Below, one piece after another: positions 19,580 through 21,055 of a stretch of DNA of 21,055 nucleotides; positions within the stretch are counted from its first letter, which is position 1; every line of letters begins with the position of its first letter. The stretch lies in the NCBI RefSeq assembly GCF_019052655.1, contig NZ_JAHQVB010000033.1, forward strand, positions 1-21,055, in the 5' to 3' direction. The notes beneath the pieces were generated by a model. The model was not told the DNA's origin and made no database searches. It worked only from the letters and a program-made list of their open reading frames with translations. The stretch comes from Holdemanella porci. Lineage in GTDB: Bacteria; Bacillota_I; Bacilli_A; Erysipelotrichales; Erysipelotrichaceae. Made by a program: the position numbers and the translations under genes.

Positions 19580-20713
19580 ATGAATTTAGATGAAAAAATG
19601 ATTTTATTGGCAACTGCCTTTCTGTTTTTGCCCTATCAAATCGCAAGTGTAGGAATCGCATGCGTTTTAATACAAGCATTATGCCGACATAAAATGGTGG
19701 ATGCCATAAAGAATCAAACGGGCGCAATTCTCTTTTACAGCTTTAACGTATTGGAATTTATTGTTTCCATCTTCCATTCGAACTGGACAGGTTTTGGCAA
19801 TACATGGTTATTTGTGTTGATTGGTTTATATGGAGCCTATTATCGTAGAAGTATCACAAAAAGTACATTTGAAAAGATGTGTGATCTTATTATTATTTTG
19901 TCGGTATTTGCGGCTATCTACGGTTTGTATCAGTTTAATCAGATTTCCCTTGCGAATGGACGAACATTTTTAGAATTTCATATCTTCAATTCACCAAAAC
20001 GAAGAATTACTTCCACATTTATGAATGCGAATATCTATGCGATGGTCATTGATTTTGTATGCGTGATGTGTATGTATCGTTTTGTGAAAAACGACAATAT
20101 TCTTTGTAAGATTGGTTATTTTATAATTGCACTGTTTAATTTCTTTGTTCTATATTTAACGGGATCTAGAACGGCATTATTACCATTTGTGGTGATTTTT
20201 CCTATCTTTCTTTATTGTGTGCGATGGAAAAAACTGTTTATCACATCCATTGTATTCGAACTTGGTATATGTGGTTTAGTATTCTTAAAACCAACATTGA
20301 TTCCAAGAATCAGTGATATGTCAACTTTTGCCTCTCGTATTAAGATTTGGAAGACAGCATTTATGTGTATTTCAATGTATCCATTCTTTGGATGGGGTCC
20401 GCAGACATATCAGAAGTTTTATCCATTAGTACATGGTCATAAGGCACCTCATGCCCATAATATTTATATTGATTCCATTTTGTCGTATGGAGTTGTTGGA
20501 ACAGTAGTGCTTTTGGCATATACATTTGTGCTAAATAAGGAAATCTTTACTTCGAATACAAGAAAAGAAAATCCTGCATTATTTGGCATGATGATGTGTT
20601 TTATTGCGATTGTGTTGATATATGGATTGTTGGATTGTACATTAAATATTGTCACAACAGGAACTTTATGTTTTATCATTTTAAATAGTGCTTGCATGTA
20701 CTTAGAAAAATAA
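19580..20713 (+). CDS. O-antigen ligase / polymerase-type membrane protein
   Basis: A 377-residue polytopic membrane protein with about ten hydrophobic segments, of the WaaL/Wzy family. Its central motif FFVLYLTGSRTALLPFVV (about residues 190-205) and the later PFFGWGPQTYQ ... HAHNIYIDSILSYG segment are the family hallmarks, the latter in the large external loop with the proposed catalytic His. In Gram-positive bacteria such proteins polymerise or transfer surface polysaccharide chains. ATG 19580 is chosen because GGGAG lies 7 bases upstream; an earlier frame from 19532 runs through the tRNA terminator. No other glycan genes are near. It is followed by a secreted protein gene 39 bases later. 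Confidence 0.87.
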   Translation: MNLDEKMILLATAFLFLPYQIASVGIACVLIQALCRHKMVDAIKNQTGAILFYSFNVLEFIVSIFHSNWTGFGNTWLFVLIGLYGAYYRRSITKSTFEKMCDLIIILSVFAAIYGLYQFNQISLANGRTFLEFHIFNSPKRRITSTFMNANIYAMVIDFVCVMCMYRFVKNDNILCKIGYFIIALFNFFVLYLTGSRTALLPFVVIFPIFLYCVRWKKLFITSIVFELGICGLVFLKPTLIPRISDMSTFASRIKIWKTAFMCISMYPFFGWGPQTYQKFYPLVHGHKAPHAHNIYIDSILSYGVVGTVVLLAYTFVLNKEIFTSNTRKENPALFGMMMCFIAIVLIYGLLDCTLNIVTTGTLCFIILNSACMYLEK

Positions 20714-20752
20714 ATACAATAATTTTAGAAGACAGACAGTAGAAGGAGTTTT

Positions 20753-21031
20753 ATGAAATGTATATCACTTTTTGTCTGTTTTTTTATTGGTTTACAATCG
20801 ATGATTGTGCCAAGTTATGAAGCTTTAATTTCAAATATAGAATCCAAAGTCGATACAATTCATGAAGATAGGGCTAGTTTTTTATCTTTAAAATGTAGGG
20901 ATATTGCGATGGATGTTACATCTAAAAAAACGGATTTACGGATTGAAATGGATAAACAAGAAAAGTTTGTGGATGAACTTGAACGTAGGTATAAACAAAA
21001 GGCTATGTCACAACAAACAGTTGATAAATAG
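20753..21031 (+). pseudogene. Secreted coiled-coil protein, 3' end lost at repeat
   Basis: The start of an exported protein: a signal peptide (MKCISLFVCFFIGLQSMIVP, cleavage likely after SYEA, about residue 24) followed by a helical, coiled-coil-like segment (ISNIESKVDTIHEDRASF..., about 25-83). AAGGAG lies 5 bases before the ATG. The native sequence ends at base 21000. The last nine residues (AMSQQTVDK) and the TAG come from the 55-bp repeat, as in the ABC ATPase at the other end. NlpC/P60 or peptidoglycan hydrolase proteins often begin like this, but the domain that would identify it is missing, so no family is assigned. Confidence 0.75.
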
Positions 21032-21055
21032 CCATTTTTATAGGGGAGTATCAGA
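21001..21055. repeat. Terminal inverted repeat, right copy (likely IS end)
   Basis: The exact inverted copy of bases 1-55, beginning GGCTATGTCACAAC at the gene side. The neighbouring bases differ from the left copy (AAAA here, TTT there when read the same way), so the repeat boundary is sharp. It encodes the same AMSQQTVDK-stop tail in frame with the truncated secreted protein. Confidence 0.9.

Noticed and set aside
1..21055. A linear phage, plasmid or virus with 55-bp terminal inverted repeats
   Set aside because: The contents are chromosomal housekeeping genes (mnmE, tsaC, pepD, hsp20, three tRNAs) with no replication, packaging or capsid genes. The repeat equals a common assembler k-mer and cuts two genes at the same base.

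Overview
The window is a low-GC (AT-rich) Firmicutes chromosomal segment. It has CCA-encoding tRNA genes, CIRCE-type heat-shock operators, YtrA-type GntR regulation, OmpR-type two-component genes, a BspA-type leucine-rich-repeat protein and no outer-membrane genes. The gene set would suit an Erysipelotrichales-like host-associated anaerobe, but that placement is an inference from gene content only.

Layout. (1) 1-2390 is an accessory-looking block: a YtrA-type regulator with an ABC ATPase cut at the contig edge, then a DUF2089-type regulator with a small membrane protein, then a gene-poor stretch with a strong hairpin, paired TCGTGGTA repeats and two tandem micro-ORFs on the minus strand. It abuts the 3' end of tRNA-Glu(CUC). 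(2) 2396-4941, minus strand: tRNA-Glu, dipeptidase PepD, an Hsp20 chaperone under two imperfect CIRCE-like operators, and a LURP-one-type protein. (3) 5043-11004, plus strand: a membrane-anchored aryl-sulfate sulfotransferase, then an operon of a short (p)ppGpp synthetase, two OmpR-type response regulators, a histidine kinase and an M24 peptidase. Both promoters carry three TTAAG-type boxes with about 11-bp period, which suggests that the sulfotransferase and the alarmone operon form one regulon of this two-component system. (4) 11021-13018: divergent mnmE and tsaC, both tRNA-modification genes. (5) 13018-13455: a predicted minus-strand small RNA and a small-protein gene, driven by back-to-back promoters with overlapping -35 boxes. 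(6) 13528-19419: tRNA-Leu(UAG), then a cassette of a leucine-rich-repeat protein, a VWA/DUF2201-type protein, a MoxR-like AAA+ ATPase, a SagB-type nitroreductase and a membrane coiled-coil protein. (7) 19453-21055: tRNA-Thr(CGU), an O-antigen-ligase-type membrane protein, and a secreted coiled-coil protein cut at the contig edge.

The two contig ends are a perfect 55-bp inverted repeat. Both edge genes run into it at the same base (GGCTATG...), and both are stopped by the same in-frame TAG. The simplest reading is that two copies of one insertion sequence, possibly ISL3-like, flank the segment, and that the assembler stopped one k-mer (55) into the repeat. This is therefore probably not a linear element or phage with terminal repeats.

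The most interesting biology is the alarmone synthetase wired into a two-regulator phosphorelay, three genes with leaderless-type promoters, the small RNA with back-to-back promoters, and the LRR/VWA/MoxR/SagB cassette.
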